In this document: piece by piece, positions 1-8,723 of the stretch | How positions within the stretch are numbered: position 1 is the first letter of the stretch | Layout of the letters: each line of letters begins with the position of its first letter | Source of the DNA: an uncultured Lachnospiraceae bacterium | GTDB lineage: Bacteria; Bacillota; Clostridia; Lachnospirales; Lachnospiraceae | Assembly (NCBI GenBank): GCA_910579285.1 | Contig: CAJTTT010000002.1 | Coordinates: 62,001-126,000, forward strand | DNA: 64,000 nt | Direction: 5' to 3' | Notes under the pieces: model-generated | Told to the model about the DNA's origin: nothing | Database searches by the model: none | Seen by the model: only the letters and a program-made list of their open reading frames with translations | Program-made: the position numbers and the translations under genes

Positions 1-310
1 CAATGTTAAACATATCCAGATCCATGCTGCACACAATCGTCTTTACTTGGTAGCCTTTTACACGCAAGTCATTGGAAAGGCGGTTTAGCTCCGTGCTCTT
101 CCCACACCCTTTATGTCCAAGCAGTAAAAATGCGCTGTGCGAATTTTCTTCCTGACAAATTTCAAAAATGTCTTCGATCGGAGAACTGTATTTATCGCTC
201 ATACGGTATTCCATCGTGTCATCACAATAAAATTCTGCCATTTGATCCACTTTTAACGGTTCAGGGGAAAATGCATTTATGATCTCTGAAATTCTCTTGG
301 CACGCTTCAT
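1..310 (-). CDS. P-loop ATPase, 3' end cut off by the window
   Basis: Only the first 103 codons are present; the gene runs off the left edge. The start ATG at 310 follows a good AAAGGAGTG ribosome site. The visible protein begins MKRAKRISEI and contains a clear Walker A motif, GHKGCGKST, near residue 75, followed by a helix and a strand as in AAA/STAND-type NTPases. No signal peptide or membrane segment is visible. The gene lies 94 bp downstream of the S8 protease gene but has its own promoter, so it may be a separate unit. The function cannot be assigned from the fragment; a sensor or regulatory ATPase is possible. Confidence 0.75.
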   Translation of the reverse strand, partial: MKRAKRISEIINAFSPEPLKVDQMAEFYCDDTMEYRMSDKYSSPIEDIFEICQEENSHSAFLLLGHKGCGKSTELNRLSNDLRVKGYQVKTIVCSMDLDMFNI

Positions 311-366
311 GCAGGAAACACTCCTTTCGCTTACACTCCTTTAAGAAAACAACCAAATGTACATTT

Positions 367-395
367 ATTATATACGATACCCCATATATTAGCAA
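367..395 (-). promoter_or_regulatory. Sigma-A-type promoter for the truncated ATPase gene
   Basis: Read on the minus strand: -35 TTGCTA (395-390), a 17-base spacer, and -10 TATAAT (372-367). It sits about 57 bases upstream of the ATG at 310 and inside the gap after the S8 protease stop codon. Confidence 0.6.
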
Positions 396-404
396 AATCT
401 TTTT

Positions 405-2084
405 CTACAACCTCGCCAGCGTCTCAAAGGTCCCGTTGATATTGAGCCGCCCGTATCCCCAGCGTTTGTCGGGATAGCGGATGCCTCCCGGCCGTTCCGC
501 CCCCTGGATCAGAAAACTCTTGGTTCCCCGGCTGTCCACGGCGAAGGCGTTTCCGTCAACGATCGCCCATTCCAGAAACTGCGCCACACAGCCTGCCGCC
601 AGCGAAACCGCCATGCAGGAACCGTCCGTCTCCCCGAGTGCGGTGTGCACGCCCACCCCGGGAGCGGCAAGATCCGGCTTAATGCCTCCGCTTCGGCTGA
701 ATCCTCTGCCGGAAGACGCATACCAGCTGTCCGTATAGCTGTCGTAGGCAGAAATGGTAATCACCTCTGAGGCATTGGCAGGCTCTGTCAGCGTCACATC
801 CGGGCTTGGCTGCAGAAAAGTAACACTCTGTTCCAAAAATTCTTCAATCGGAAGCCACATATGATATATGCCATCGCCGTTCGCCCCTCTCGCAGAAGCC
901 GTCAGCGTCACGGTCCATATGCCCGGCGTCGGATCTGCAAAGCGCAGAAAAATAAGCGGGTCTCCCGCGTCCTTCTCCACAAGAACAATCCCCACCTGTA
1001 TGCGGGTTCTCTCAAAAATAAAGGAGACGTTCCTGTCCATGCCGTTTCGAAAATCAATCACCGGCGATACTTCCCCTCCCGGGGAACGTATTGAAACGGC
1101 ATAGACATCCGGCAGGCTCCCCCAGATCTCTGCGCAAAAACCCTTCATCTGCCCGGCAACGCGGATCTCTACATTGCTCGGCATAAAATTTTCATAGTGG
1201 TGTTCCCTGTCTCCTTCGTTGCCGCCGCCCACCACAACGACCCTGCTTCTCCGGCCCGCCACGATGTTTAAATACGAATCCAGCGCGGAGGTGCCGTCAT
1301 GGCTGCCCATATTTGTGCCAAGCCCGATTACGATGACTACAGGCCTGCTGAACGCCACCGCCATCTGCTGCAGGTAATTCACCGCCTCCATGATATCGTT
1401 TTCTGCGAAAGCCTCCGCCCGGTCATCAATCAAGTAATAATCGCGCAGATACGCTTTCGCGCCTTTAAGTTTCACCACCGCTATGTCTGCAAGGGGCGCA
1501 GCTCCCCGAAACGTGAGTCCCTGGTCCAGAAGGCTCCCCACCGCCGCAGAGGCCATCTTCGTGCCGTGTCCGTTGGTATCGGTACTGGGAACCACCGTCT
1601 CCGGCTCCGCCGCGGCGAGCGCCCTGTCGATATCCGCCCTGCGGTATTCCGTCCCATATGCAAAACCCTCGGGCGGCTCCCCTGTCTGTATGGTCTGATC
1701 CCAGATGGAAAGAATGCGGCTGCTCCCGTCCTCTCTGCGGAACACATCCTCCCGATAATCAATTCCCGTATCGACGAACCCAACAATAACGCCGCTTCCC
1801 TGTAAGGCAAGCGGCGGATTCTGTACGCGAATATTGCCCATCGCCGCCAGCGGGGAAGCATCGAACCCACGCTCTCCCGCCTGCATCAGCCCGTACAGTT
1901 TAGGGATCGTCGAATATCCATAGTTACCTATGGATACCGGCTGTACCTGACTGCGCCTCACATGTGCAATACCGTATCCGGCATCAATTTCACGGTAGCA
2001 GAACTCTACATCCGCTCCCTCAAGAATCTCCACGATCACATCATAATCGACAATGATATCCAAAAAGTCTTCCGACAAAATCAT
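405..2084 (-). CDS. S8 (subtilisin-like) family peptidase with Cys at the nucleophile position
   Basis: About 559 residues from the ATG at 2084; an in-frame TTG at 2099 would add five residues, but neither start has a strong ribosome site. The Asp motif VDTGID (D105) and His motif NGHGTKMAS (H173) of subtilisins are intact. The serine motif, normally GTSMA, reads GSCMA (C490), so the usual nucleophile is Cys, with Ser next to it. The long insert between the His and Ser motifs is typical of the Clostridia-specific S8 proteins, which include the Csp spore-germination proteases. No signal peptide is seen, so it is probably cytoplasmic. It lies downstream of the ClpX-like and HtrA genes, forming a small proteolysis neighbourhood. 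It could be a pseudoprotease or a cysteine variant; the family call is firm, the activity is not. Confidence 0.85.
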   Translation of the reverse strand: MILSEDFLDIIVDYDVIVEILEGADVEFCYREIDAGYGIAHVRRSQVQPVSIGNYGYSTIPKLYGLMQAGERGFDASPLAAMGNIRVQNPPLALQGSGVIVGFVDTGIDYREDVFRREDGSSRILSIWDQTIQTGEPPEGFAYGTEYRRADIDRALAAAEPETVVPSTDTNGHGTKMASAAVGSLLDQGLTFRGAAPLADIAVVKLKGAKAYLRDYYLIDDRAEAFAENDIMEAVNYLQQMAVAFSRPVVIVIGLGTNMGSHDGTSALDSYLNIVAGRRSRVVVVGGGNEGDREHHYENFMPSNVEIRVAGQMKGFCAEIWGSLPDVYAVSIRSPGGEVSPVIDFRNGMDRNVSFIFERTRIQVGIVLVEKDAGDPLIFLRFADPTPGIWTVTLTASARGANGDGIYHMWLPIEEFLEQSVTFLQPSPDVTLTEPANASEVITISAYDSYTDSWYASSGRGFSRSGGIKPDLAAPGVGVHTALGETDGSCMAVSLAAGCVAQFLEWAIVDGNAFAVDSRGTKSFLIQGAERPGGIRYPDKRWGYGRLNINGTFETLARL

Positions 2085-2249
2085 TTCCCGACAGGTCAAG
2101 ATTTTTCATGCACATAAATAAGACAAGCTTATCTACATACCCTTTCCGCCCAATGCTCCTTGCTGTATCCTATGCATGAACGCAATGTCCTGACACTGGC
2201 CGGCCAAGCGGTGTAAGCCGCACCCTGGCCGTAAACCTGACGGCCCATG

Positions 2250-3743
2250 TTATGACCCGTCAGCCGGATCCTGTATCACATTCAGGCGGTCCGGGTGCTC
2301 TGCGCTCCTGCTGCGGATGTCAATAATCGGCCCGCCGTTTCCTTCAATATATTCCCTGGTGATCGTCACCCGGCCAATATTGTCATCCTTTGGCACCTCG
2401 TACATAATATCCAGCATAAATTCCTCGATAATAGCCCGCAGCGCCCTGGCCCCGGTCTCCTTCTCCATCGCCTTATCCGCGATCGCTTCAAGCGCCCCTT
2501 CGTTAAACAGCAGCTCCACCTCATCAAGCTCCAAGAGTTTCTGGTACTGTTTCAGAATCGCGTTTCTCGGCTCTTTTAAAATCTGCACCATCATATCGCG
2601 GCTTAAACCTTCCAGTGTGAAGATCACTGGCAGACGCCCAATGAACTCCGGGATCATACCGAATTTTCTGATATCCTCCACCGTCACCCTGCTTAAAATA
2701 TTCTTTTCTTTATCATACTTGTCCTTCAGCTCCGCATTGTAGCCGATGGAAGTTTTCTTATTCAGTCTCTGCTTGATGATCTCATCCAGATCGGGGAACG
2801 CGCCGCCGCAGATAAAGAGGATGTTTCTCGTATTTACCGTGGCAAGCGGCACCATAGCGTTTTTGGAGTTTGCGCCCACAGGCACCTCCACCTCCGCGCC
2901 TTCCAGAAGTTTTAACATCCCCTGCTGCACGGATTCCCCGCTCACATCCCGGGAATTGGTATTCTTTTTCTTGGCAATCTTATCAATCTCATCGATAAAG
3001 ATAATGCCCTGCTCTGCACGTTCCACATCGTTTTCCGCCGCCGCGAGAAGTTTTGACACCACACTCTCAATATCGTCACCGATATAGCCCGCCTCCGTCA
3101 GCGAGGTGGCGTCCGCGATCGCCAGCGGTACATCCAGCAGTTTTGCCAGCGTCTTCACCAGATAAGTCTTACCGCAGCCCGTAGGACCGATCATCAGCAT
3201 ATTTGACTTTTCTATCTCAATCTCGTCCATCGTGCCGGTGGCAACCCTTTTATAGTGGTTATAAACTGCCACGGACATCACCTTCTTGGCGTGCTCCTGC
3301 CCGACCACATACTCGTCCAGCTTCTGTTTGATCTTATGGGGCGGCATAATATCCCTGATATCAATCTCCGCCGCCTTTTTCTTCTTTTTCTTCGGTTTCT
3401 GCTTGTTGGGAATGCCGCCGTCCCCTTTTAAGTCCGCCAGGTTCACAAAGCTGATATTGGGAAAACCCTTTCCATTCAGATCCCCCATATTGGGATTGTT
3501 CAAAAGTCCCTGATAATCAAACTGGCTGACCGTGTCCATCGTCTTATGCATGCAGTCGTCGCAGACGCATATATGATTGGGCAGGCGGAACATCTTTCCC
3601 GTCTTGCTTTCCGGCCTGCGGCAGATAAAACAGACGTCCTCGTAATCGCTGCCGGAATCATCGCTTTTCTTCTCTTCCGTCACGGAACCGTCGCTCTTTT
3701 CCAGCTCCGTGTCCTCGTATTTATCGTCTCTATGATCATCCAT
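2250..3743 (-). CDS. clpX: ClpX-type AAA+ unfoldase with an extended N-terminus
   Basis: About 497 residues, longer than the usual 410-430 of ClpX. The start is the ATG at 3743 preceded by GGAGGG; an upstream GTG at 3767 lies within that site's frame and is less likely. The protein has an acidic N-terminal tail, a Cys4 zinc module (CFIC...CDDC), a Lys-rich linker, Walker A GPTGCGKT, pore loop GYIG, Walker B IIFIDEID, a putative ClpP-docking IGY loop in place of IGF, and the EFIGRLPVI and GARALR motifs. It should unfold tagged proteins for ClpP in the cytoplasm. No clpP or tig is adjacent, so it may be a second, specialised ClpX rather than the housekeeping copy; this is an inference from context and the divergent ends. 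Confidence 0.88.
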   Translation of the reverse strand: MDDHRDDKYEDTELEKSDGSVTEEKKSDDSGSDYEDVCFICRRPESKTGKMFRLPNHICVCDDCMHKTMDTVSQFDYQGLLNNPNMGDLNGKGFPNISFVNLADLKGDGGIPNKQKPKKKKKKAAEIDIRDIMPPHKIKQKLDEYVVGQEHAKKVMSVAVYNHYKRVATGTMDEIEIEKSNMLMIGPTGCGKTYLVKTLAKLLDVPLAIADATSLTEAGYIGDDIESVVSKLLAAAENDVERAEQGIIFIDEIDKIAKKKNTNSRDVSGESVQQGMLKLLEGAEVEVPVGANSKNAMVPLATVNTRNILFICGGAFPDLDEIIKQRLNKKTSIGYNAELKDKYDKEKNILSRVTVEDIRKFGMIPEFIGRLPVIFTLEGLSRDMMVQILKEPRNAILKQYQKLLELDEVELLFNEGALEAIADKAMEKETGARALRAIIEEFMLDIMYEVPKDDNIGRVTITREYIEGNGGPIIDIRSRSAEHPDRLNVIQDPADGS

Positions 3744-3842
3744 ACTTCTTATCTTCCCTCCATTCACCCGCGGGCATTGGTCTGCCCATAGTATAGCATA
3801 CGAATAGTGGATTATCTATACTTGAATTTCCATTCCATAGCC

Positions 3843-3887
3843 AATCCCCGGCAGCCGTATCCTCACGATACCGTCCTGCCGGGGATT
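3843..3887 (-). terminator. Hairpin downstream of the HtrA gene
   Basis: A 12-base perfect stem, AATCCCCGGCAG with CTGCCGGGGATT, encloses a smaller GTATC/GATAC stem, 26 bases after the htrA stop. No strong U-run follows on the minus strand, so it may be a weak terminator or an mRNA 3' end stabiliser. Confidence 0.5.
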
Positions 3888-3913
3888 TTCGTCTCCGCTA
3901 TATGCCTTCTATT

Positions 3914-5482
3914 TTATTCGCTCACTTTATTACCCAGCGTCAGCTGCTTCGTCACTTCCTCGTAACCGGCCACAGTCATGGTCATCACCTTGACCTCCAC
4001 CTGGTCGCCCTTCGCGTAAAATTCCAGTTCTTTCTGCAGTTCATCCATAGATCTGATCTTATTGCCGCCAAACTCCGTGATAATATCGCCCTGCCTAAGA
4101 CCCGCTGCCGCCGATGCCGTACCCGGATAAACCTGTGCGATATACACACCCTCCGGCATGCCGTAAGCCTGGGAGACCTCCTGGGTCACGCTGATGCCGG
4201 TAATGCCCAGATATCCTCTCTCTTCCTCAGCCACCTTGCTCTTGGTTTCCTTGAGCATCAGCTCTGCAATGATCGGACTCGCCGAGGAAATGGGGATCGC
4301 ATAGCCCATGCCCTCCACGGCGCTGCCGCCGATCTTGTTGGAATTGATCCCGATCACCTCGCCCTTAATATTCAGAAGCGCGCCGCCGGAGTTACCGGGG
4401 TTGATCGCCGCATCGGTCTGGATAAAAGTACCCTCCACGCTGTCTCCGCCGTAACCGTTGCTTGCCGACAGGCTGATACTTCTGTCAAGAGCGCTGATCA
4501 CGCCCGTGGTAACGGACTGGCCGTATCCGAGGGAATTGCCGATGGCAATGGCCGGTTCTCCCACCTCCAGTGCATCGGAATCGCCCAGAGTAGCCACTTC
4601 AATTGCGTCTAAAGTAGAATCTGACATCTCTGTCACCGGCACCGCAATGACCGCCAGATCCATCTTGGAATCCTGTCCCTTGATAAGGGCCTCCGCCTCG
4701 CTGCCTTCATTAAACTGTACCGTCAGCTTATCGGTGTCAGCCACCACATGGTAGTTGGTCACAATCAGAAGCTCCGTGTCGTTCAATCCTACGATAATAC
4801 CTGAGCCGCTGGAATCCGCCTCACTGTCCATAGACTGTCCAAACCAGGACATCGTTTCCGTATAATGGTTATTCACCGCCACGATGGACGGCATCACGTT
4901 TTTCACAACATCCGTCACATCTGTGACCACCGTCGTCGCCGTATCCGACTGTTTGATCGAGGGCACTGCCGCCGGAGCCTGAATCTCCGCGTCAATCTCC
5001 GCCTCCGCCAGGGGTGCGTTTTCCGTATTCTCCTCTTCGGAACCTTCCTGATTCACCATCCCTGTGACAGCTTCCACAGCGTACAGCCCCAGTCCCGCGA
5101 AAAGCCCGAAAAACAATCCGAGGGTCACCGCCACAAGCGCTTTCTTAAAGTATCCGCTGCCCTGCTTTTTCACCTTCAGCTTCTTTTCCTTTTTCTGCTC
5201 CGCCTGAGCATAGCCGTTGGGATAAGCGCTTCCATAGTGATAACTTCCATTCCCCTGGTAAGAACCGCTCCCCTGATAGGCGCTGCCGCTTCCCTGCTGG
5301 GCGCTGCCTCCGTACAGGTTCTGCCCTGAGGCCTGCCCGTATACACCGCCTGCCTGGTTTCCTGTACTCTGGTAAGACCGATAACCGATCCCCCTCTGCT
5401 CAGATTCATTTCCTGTCTGAAGCCCCGTCTGTTCCGAACTCGTATGATTGGAATAATCGTTTGGATAATTGTTGTCGTACAT
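3914..5482 (-). CDS. HtrA/DegP-like membrane-anchored serine protease (S1C)
   Basis: 522 residues from the ATG at 5482, which has AAGGAG at good spacing; an in-frame GTG at 5500 contains that site and is unlikely. The N-terminus is a long Gly/Ser/Tyr/Gln-rich, low-complexity cytoplasmic segment, followed by a Lys-rich stretch and one membrane helix near residues 112-135. The trypsin-like domain carries the triad in TNYHVV, SKMDLAVI and NPGNSGGAL, and one PDZ domain follows. HtrA proteins degrade or refold damaged proteins outside the membrane. The gene lies upstream of the ClpX-like gene with about 170 bp between them and a hairpin after its stop, so it is probably transcribed alone. The role is well supported by motifs. 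Confidence 0.93.
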   Translation of the reverse strand: MYDNNYPNDYSNHTSSEQTGLQTGNESEQRGIGYRSYQSTGNQAGGVYGQASGQNLYGGSAQQGSGSAYQGSGSYQGNGSYHYGSAYPNGYAQAEQKKEKKLKVKKQGSGYFKKALVAVTLGLFFGLFAGLGLYAVEAVTGMVNQEGSEEENTENAPLAEAEIDAEIQAPAAVPSIKQSDTATTVVTDVTDVVKNVMPSIVAVNNHYTETMSWFGQSMDSEADSSGSGIIVGLNDTELLIVTNYHVVADTDKLTVQFNEGSEAEALIKGQDSKMDLAVIAVPVTEMSDSTLDAIEVATLGDSDALEVGEPAIAIGNSLGYGQSVTTGVISALDRSISLSASNGYGGDSVEGTFIQTDAAINPGNSGGALLNIKGEVIGINSNKIGGSAVEGMGYAIPISSASPIIAELMLKETKSKVAEEERGYLGITGISVTQEVSQAYGMPEGVYIAQVYPGTASAAAGLRQGDIITEFGGNKIRSMDELQKELEFYAKGDQVEVKVMTMTVAGYEEVTKQLTLGNKVSE

Positions 5483-5665
5483 AATCCCGCTCCTTTCCAC
5501 AAATCACAGGCCTGTGCCCGCCTGCTTTTTTCCCCTCGCTGATTATGTCCTAAGTATATCTGCCATTTGTGTTCATTTTGTGATTAAAGTTTATAAAATC
5601 TGTGATTTTTCCCACAGCTCAGCCAGCGTATCATCTAATCGACAAATTTTCACGCTAACCTCCAT

Positions 5666-5811
5666 GATTTCGCTTTACGAAATCTCAAAATCCACGGACG
5701 AACAAGTTCGTCCCGGAGAATGCCCGTATTTTGGACATTCTCCCGCGTGAAACTTAGTACTTCTTGGCGGCCCGTCCTATGACGGGGCGTCTTTAGAAGT
5801 ACTTTTCACGC
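5666..5811 (-). repeat. Structured 3' repeat, copy 1 (after glmS)
   Basis: A set of nested inverted repeats begins at the glmS stop codon. The outer stem is GCGTGAAA (5745-5752) with TTTCACGC (5804-5811). Inside is AGTACTTCT (5756-5764) with AGAAGTACT (5795-5803), topped by CCCGTC/GACGGG. Further hairpins follow on the downstream side: GGAGAATG/CATTCTCC (5715-5743), GGACGAAC/GTTCGTCC (5696-5713) and GATTTCG/CGAAATC (5666-5684). The same architecture recurs at 26.3 and 61.1 kb. The rest of the 5483-5665 gap holds no gene and no clear promoter. Confidence 0.8.
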
Positions 5812-7640
5812 TACTCCACAGTCACCGACTTCGCCAGATTCCTCGGCTTATCCACATCGCACCCTTTCCCGACAGCCACATAATACCCAAAAAGCTGTAG
5901 CGGTATGATCGCCAGAGAATTGGCAAAATAAGGGTTTGTCTCCGGGATGTAGATCACATAGTCCGCCGCCTTCTCAATCTCCTTGTTCTCCTCACAGGTC
6001 ACCGCCAGCACAAAGGCGCCTCTCGCCTTCACTTCCACCATATTGCTGATGGTCTTCGCATAGAGCGCAGGCTGGGTGGACACTGCCGCCACAAGCGTAC
6101 CCTCCTCAATCAGGGAGATGGTGCCGTGTTTCAGCTCGCCAGCCGCGTAAGCCTCGGAGTGAATATAGGAAATCTCCTTTAATTTCAGGGAGCCTTCCAG
6201 CGAAATCGCATAGTCAATTCCCCTGCCGATAAAGAATACGTCCTTCGCACCGATATAGCGGTTCGCAAATCTCTGGATCTTATTTTTATTGTTCAAAAGC
6301 AGCTCGATCTGATCCGGCAGACACCGCAGATCCCCCAGAATTGACGCATAAGCCGCATCATTGATCTTTCCACGCACCCTGCCAAATTTGACCGCCAGCA
6401 GATAGAGCGCCACAAGCTGGGCGCTGTAAGCCTTTGTAGTCGCCACCGCAATCTCCGGCCCAGCCCAGGTGTACATGACATTGTCCGCCTCCCTGGCAAT
6501 GGAACTGCCAACCACATTGACGATGCCCAGCACCTGAAAGCCTCTCTTCTTGGACTCCCGAAGCGCAGCCAGCGTATCCGCCGTCTCGCCGGACTGGCTG
6601 ATCACCACCACCATCGCACCCTCCTCCAGAATCGGGTCGCGGTAGCGGAACTCCGAGGCCAGATCTACCTCCACGGGAATGCGCGCAAGTCCTTCAATCA
6701 CATATTTTCCCGTGACACCCGCATGATAGGCGGATCCACAGGCCACAATATGAATCTTGCTCACCGCGCGGATCTCCTCATCGCTCATGTTAAGCTCCTC
6801 GATGACAATATCGTTATCCTTAATGCGGGGCAGGATCGTATCAGTCACAGTTTTTGGCTGTTCATACATCTCCTTCAGCATGAAATGCTCATACCCGGCT
6901 TTCTCAGCCGCACTGGCATCCCATTCGATAAAGACGGGCTCCTTCGCGGTCTCCTCCTCATCCACCGTATAGAAGTGCATGTGATCCGCCCGCAGGCGCA
7001 CCACCTCCTGGTTATCCACATAATAAACTTTTCTGGTATATTTCAGAATCGCCGGCACATCCGAAGCGATAAAGCAGCCTTCCTCATTCTGCCCTACAAT
7101 CAGCGGGGAATCCTTTCTGGCCGCGAAAATCTGGTCGGGACAGTCCGCAAAAAGAATGCCCAGCGCATAGGAACCTTCCACACGGTGAAGCACCTTTGTG
7201 ACCGCCTCAAGAGGATTTCCCTTATAATAGTAATCCAGCAGATGGGCCAGCACCTCCGTATCCGTCTCCGACACGAAACGATACCCCTTATCCGTAAGCA
7301 TTTTGCGCAGTTGGATATAATTCTCAATGATACCGTTATGTACCACGGTAATCGTTTCTGCCTCGTTGAAATGCGGATGTGCGTTGCTGTCACTCGGCAC
7401 GCCGTGGGTCGCCCAGCGGGTGTGTCCGATGCCGCAGACTCCCGGCATGGTCTCCCCTCCCCGGGTGATATTTTCCAAAATCTTAAGCCGCCCTGCCGAC
7501 TTCGTGATGTTGATCTTTCCCACTCCGTCATAAACGGCCATCCCCGCCGAGTCATATCCCCGGTATTCCAATTTAGACAGGCCGTCCAGAATAATGGGCG
7601 CTGCCTGTTTTGTTCCAATATATCCTACGATTCCACACAT
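5811..7640 (-). CDS. glmS: Glutamine-fructose-6-phosphate aminotransferase (isomerizing)
   Basis: 609 residues, the usual GlmS length, starting MCGIVGYIG so that Cys is at position 2 as required for the N-terminal glutaminase after Met removal. Two SIS sugar-isomerase domains follow (for example SQSGETADT and GRGIDYAISLEGSLKLKE), and the end is KSVTVE as in other GlmS proteins. It converts fructose-6-phosphate and glutamine to glucosamine-6-phosphate, the entry to UDP-GlcNAc for peptidoglycan and surface glycans. The ribosome site AAGGAGG is 9 bases before the ATG. No glmS ribozyme core was recognised in the 52-bp upstream gap, which is too short for one; transcription may come through the upstream GT2 gene. 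Confidence 0.97.
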   Translation of the reverse strand: MCGIVGYIGTKQAAPIILDGLSKLEYRGYDSAGMAVYDGVGKINITKSAGRLKILENITRGGETMPGVCGIGHTRWATHGVPSDSNAHPHFNEAETITVVHNGIIENYIQLRKMLTDKGYRFVSETDTEVLAHLLDYYYKGNPLEAVTKVLHRVEGSYALGILFADCPDQIFAARKDSPLIVGQNEEGCFIASDVPAILKYTRKVYYVDNQEVVRLRADHMHFYTVDEEETAKEPVFIEWDASAAEKAGYEHFMLKEMYEQPKTVTDTILPRIKDNDIVIEELNMSDEEIRAVSKIHIVACGSAYHAGVTGKYVIEGLARIPVEVDLASEFRYRDPILEEGAMVVVISQSGETADTLAALRESKKRGFQVLGIVNVVGSSIAREADNVMYTWAGPEIAVATTKAYSAQLVALYLLAVKFGRVRGKINDAAYASILGDLRCLPDQIELLLNNKNKIQRFANRYIGAKDVFFIGRGIDYAISLEGSLKLKEISYIHSEAYAAGELKHGTISLIEEGTLVAAVSTQPALYAKTISNMVEVKARGAFVLAVTCEENKEIEKAADYVIYIPETNPYFANSLAIIPLQLFGYYVAVGKGCDVDKPRNLAKSVTVE

Positions 7641-7692
7641 TTCGCCTTTCCTCCTTACTCTTCCCGCAGAAAATGTCTCTTACGGCATTCTC

Positions 7693-8634
7693 TCACCGCC
7701 AGTATTCCCTGTTAGAGGACAGCTTCAGCACCAGCCGCCCCGGCAGACGCCGGTAGCGCTTTCCCATGAGATACCCCATGTACTTGAAGCCGCTCTGCAT
7801 GATAACACCCGGTATTTTACCACGCATCCCTTTCTTTTTCAGATGTTCCACCGTACTTTTCACCAGCCGGATGCCCTCCGATTCCGAGGGATAAGCCGCA
7901 AACACCTCCGGGTGGTCCGCCTGGGAAACACCCAGGTCAAAATTCCGGCGAAACTGTTGTCTGTATGTGTAATTATGGGAATGGTATACCTCCGCCTGCG
8001 CTGCGTATGCAATCCCGTAACCCGCCTCCACCGCTTTGGCGGCGTAGAGCATATCCTCGTTAAAGATGGCCCGGTTCACAAAGCCTCCCAGCTCGTCGAA
8101 AACATCCCGCCTGTACGCAGCGCAGACATTGGAACAGAAAAAAGTTTTGATACCAAGCTCCGAAAGATCCGCCTTTGTCTTTACGCGGGATTCAGCCGGG
8201 TAATTGAACTGTCTCGTATACCGCTCAGCCTCGCTGCTGTCACGACCCGGAAGCTGTCTGGCGTAGGCCGCCGCCACCCTTTCCCCCCGCAGGCTCTCTA
8301 ACAGCCGCTCCACAAGGTACTCGTCCGCAGGCATGGCATCCTGGGTCATCATCAGAAACACATCGGCATCCGACAGTTTCACCCCCTGGTTCCTCGTCCT
8401 CCCGTGGTCAAACTCCCGCTTTGACAGATGCTTCACTGTTATATTATGATGCTCCCTTTCCAGAGTAGTACCGTAAAGCAGTCTGTCCAGATATTTCTGC
8501 TCGGTATTCATAAGAATGATCCGGCTCACAGGCACCGTCTGCGCCTGCAGTTTTTCTATCATCGTCAAAAAGCCGCGATCAGGCTTGTAGACAGGAATAA
8601 TCACGTCCACTGTCTCCACTCGTCCGCCCTCCAT
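7693..8634 (-). CDS. Glycosyltransferase family 2, rhamnosyltransferase-like
   Basis: 313 residues with a GT-A fold: VDVIIPVYKP at the N-terminus, the metal/nucleotide motif MMTQDAMPAD near residue 115, FNEDMLYAAK near 190 and a C-terminal basic amphipathic region that suggests membrane association. It probably adds a sugar, possibly rhamnose, from a nucleotide donor to a growing surface polysaccharide. A GTG five codons in has GGAGGG upstream and is an alternative start. It is isolated from the LCP gene by a terminator and lies 52 bp before glmS, so it may be co-transcribed with glmS. Donor and acceptor cannot be read from the sequence. Confidence 0.82.
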   Translation of the reverse strand: MEGGRVETVDVIIPVYKPDRGFLTMIEKLQAQTVPVSRIILMNTEQKYLDRLLYGTTLEREHHNITVKHLSKREFDHGRTRNQGVKLSDADVFLMMTQDAMPADEYLVERLLESLRGERVAAAYARQLPGRDSSEAERYTRQFNYPAESRVKTKADLSELGIKTFFCSNVCAAYRRDVFDELGGFVNRAIFNEDMLYAAKAVEAGYGIAYAAQAEVYHSHNYTYRQQFRRNFDLGVSQADHPEVFAAYPSESEGIRLVKSTVEHLKKKGMRGKIPGVIMQSGFKYMGYLMGKRYRRLPGRLVLKLSSNREYWR

Positions 8635-8644
8635 CTCCTGCTTC

Positions 8645-8687
8645 GCGCGGCAAATAAGCAGACTCGAAATGCTCTGCTTATCCGCGC
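8645..8687 (-). other. Long imperfect hairpin in the leader of the GT2-glmS unit
   Basis: GCGCGG (8645-8650) pairs with CCGCGC (8682-8687), and inside it AATAAGCAGA pairs with TCTGCTTAT. It lies just downstream of the LCP terminator and about 10 bases upstream of the GT2 start codon, so it could be a second terminator stem or a 5' leader structure. Confidence 0.45.
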
Positions 8688-8717
8688 AAAAATTAGGGGC
8701 CTGTGAAACAAGCCCCT
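8688..8717 (-). terminator. Rho-independent terminator after the LCP gene
   Basis: On the minus strand, the stem AGGGGC/GCCCCT (8717-8695) is followed directly by AATTTTT (8694-8688). It starts a few bases after the LCP stop codon. Confidence 0.8.
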
Positions 8718-8723
8718 TTGCTT

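Noticed and set aside
5483-5665. Small gene or riboswitch upstream of htrA
   Set aside because: No convincing frame, ribosome site or known riboswitch fold was found.
7641-7692. glmS ribozyme
   Set aside because: The gap upstream of glmS is only 52 bases, too short for the ribozyme core.
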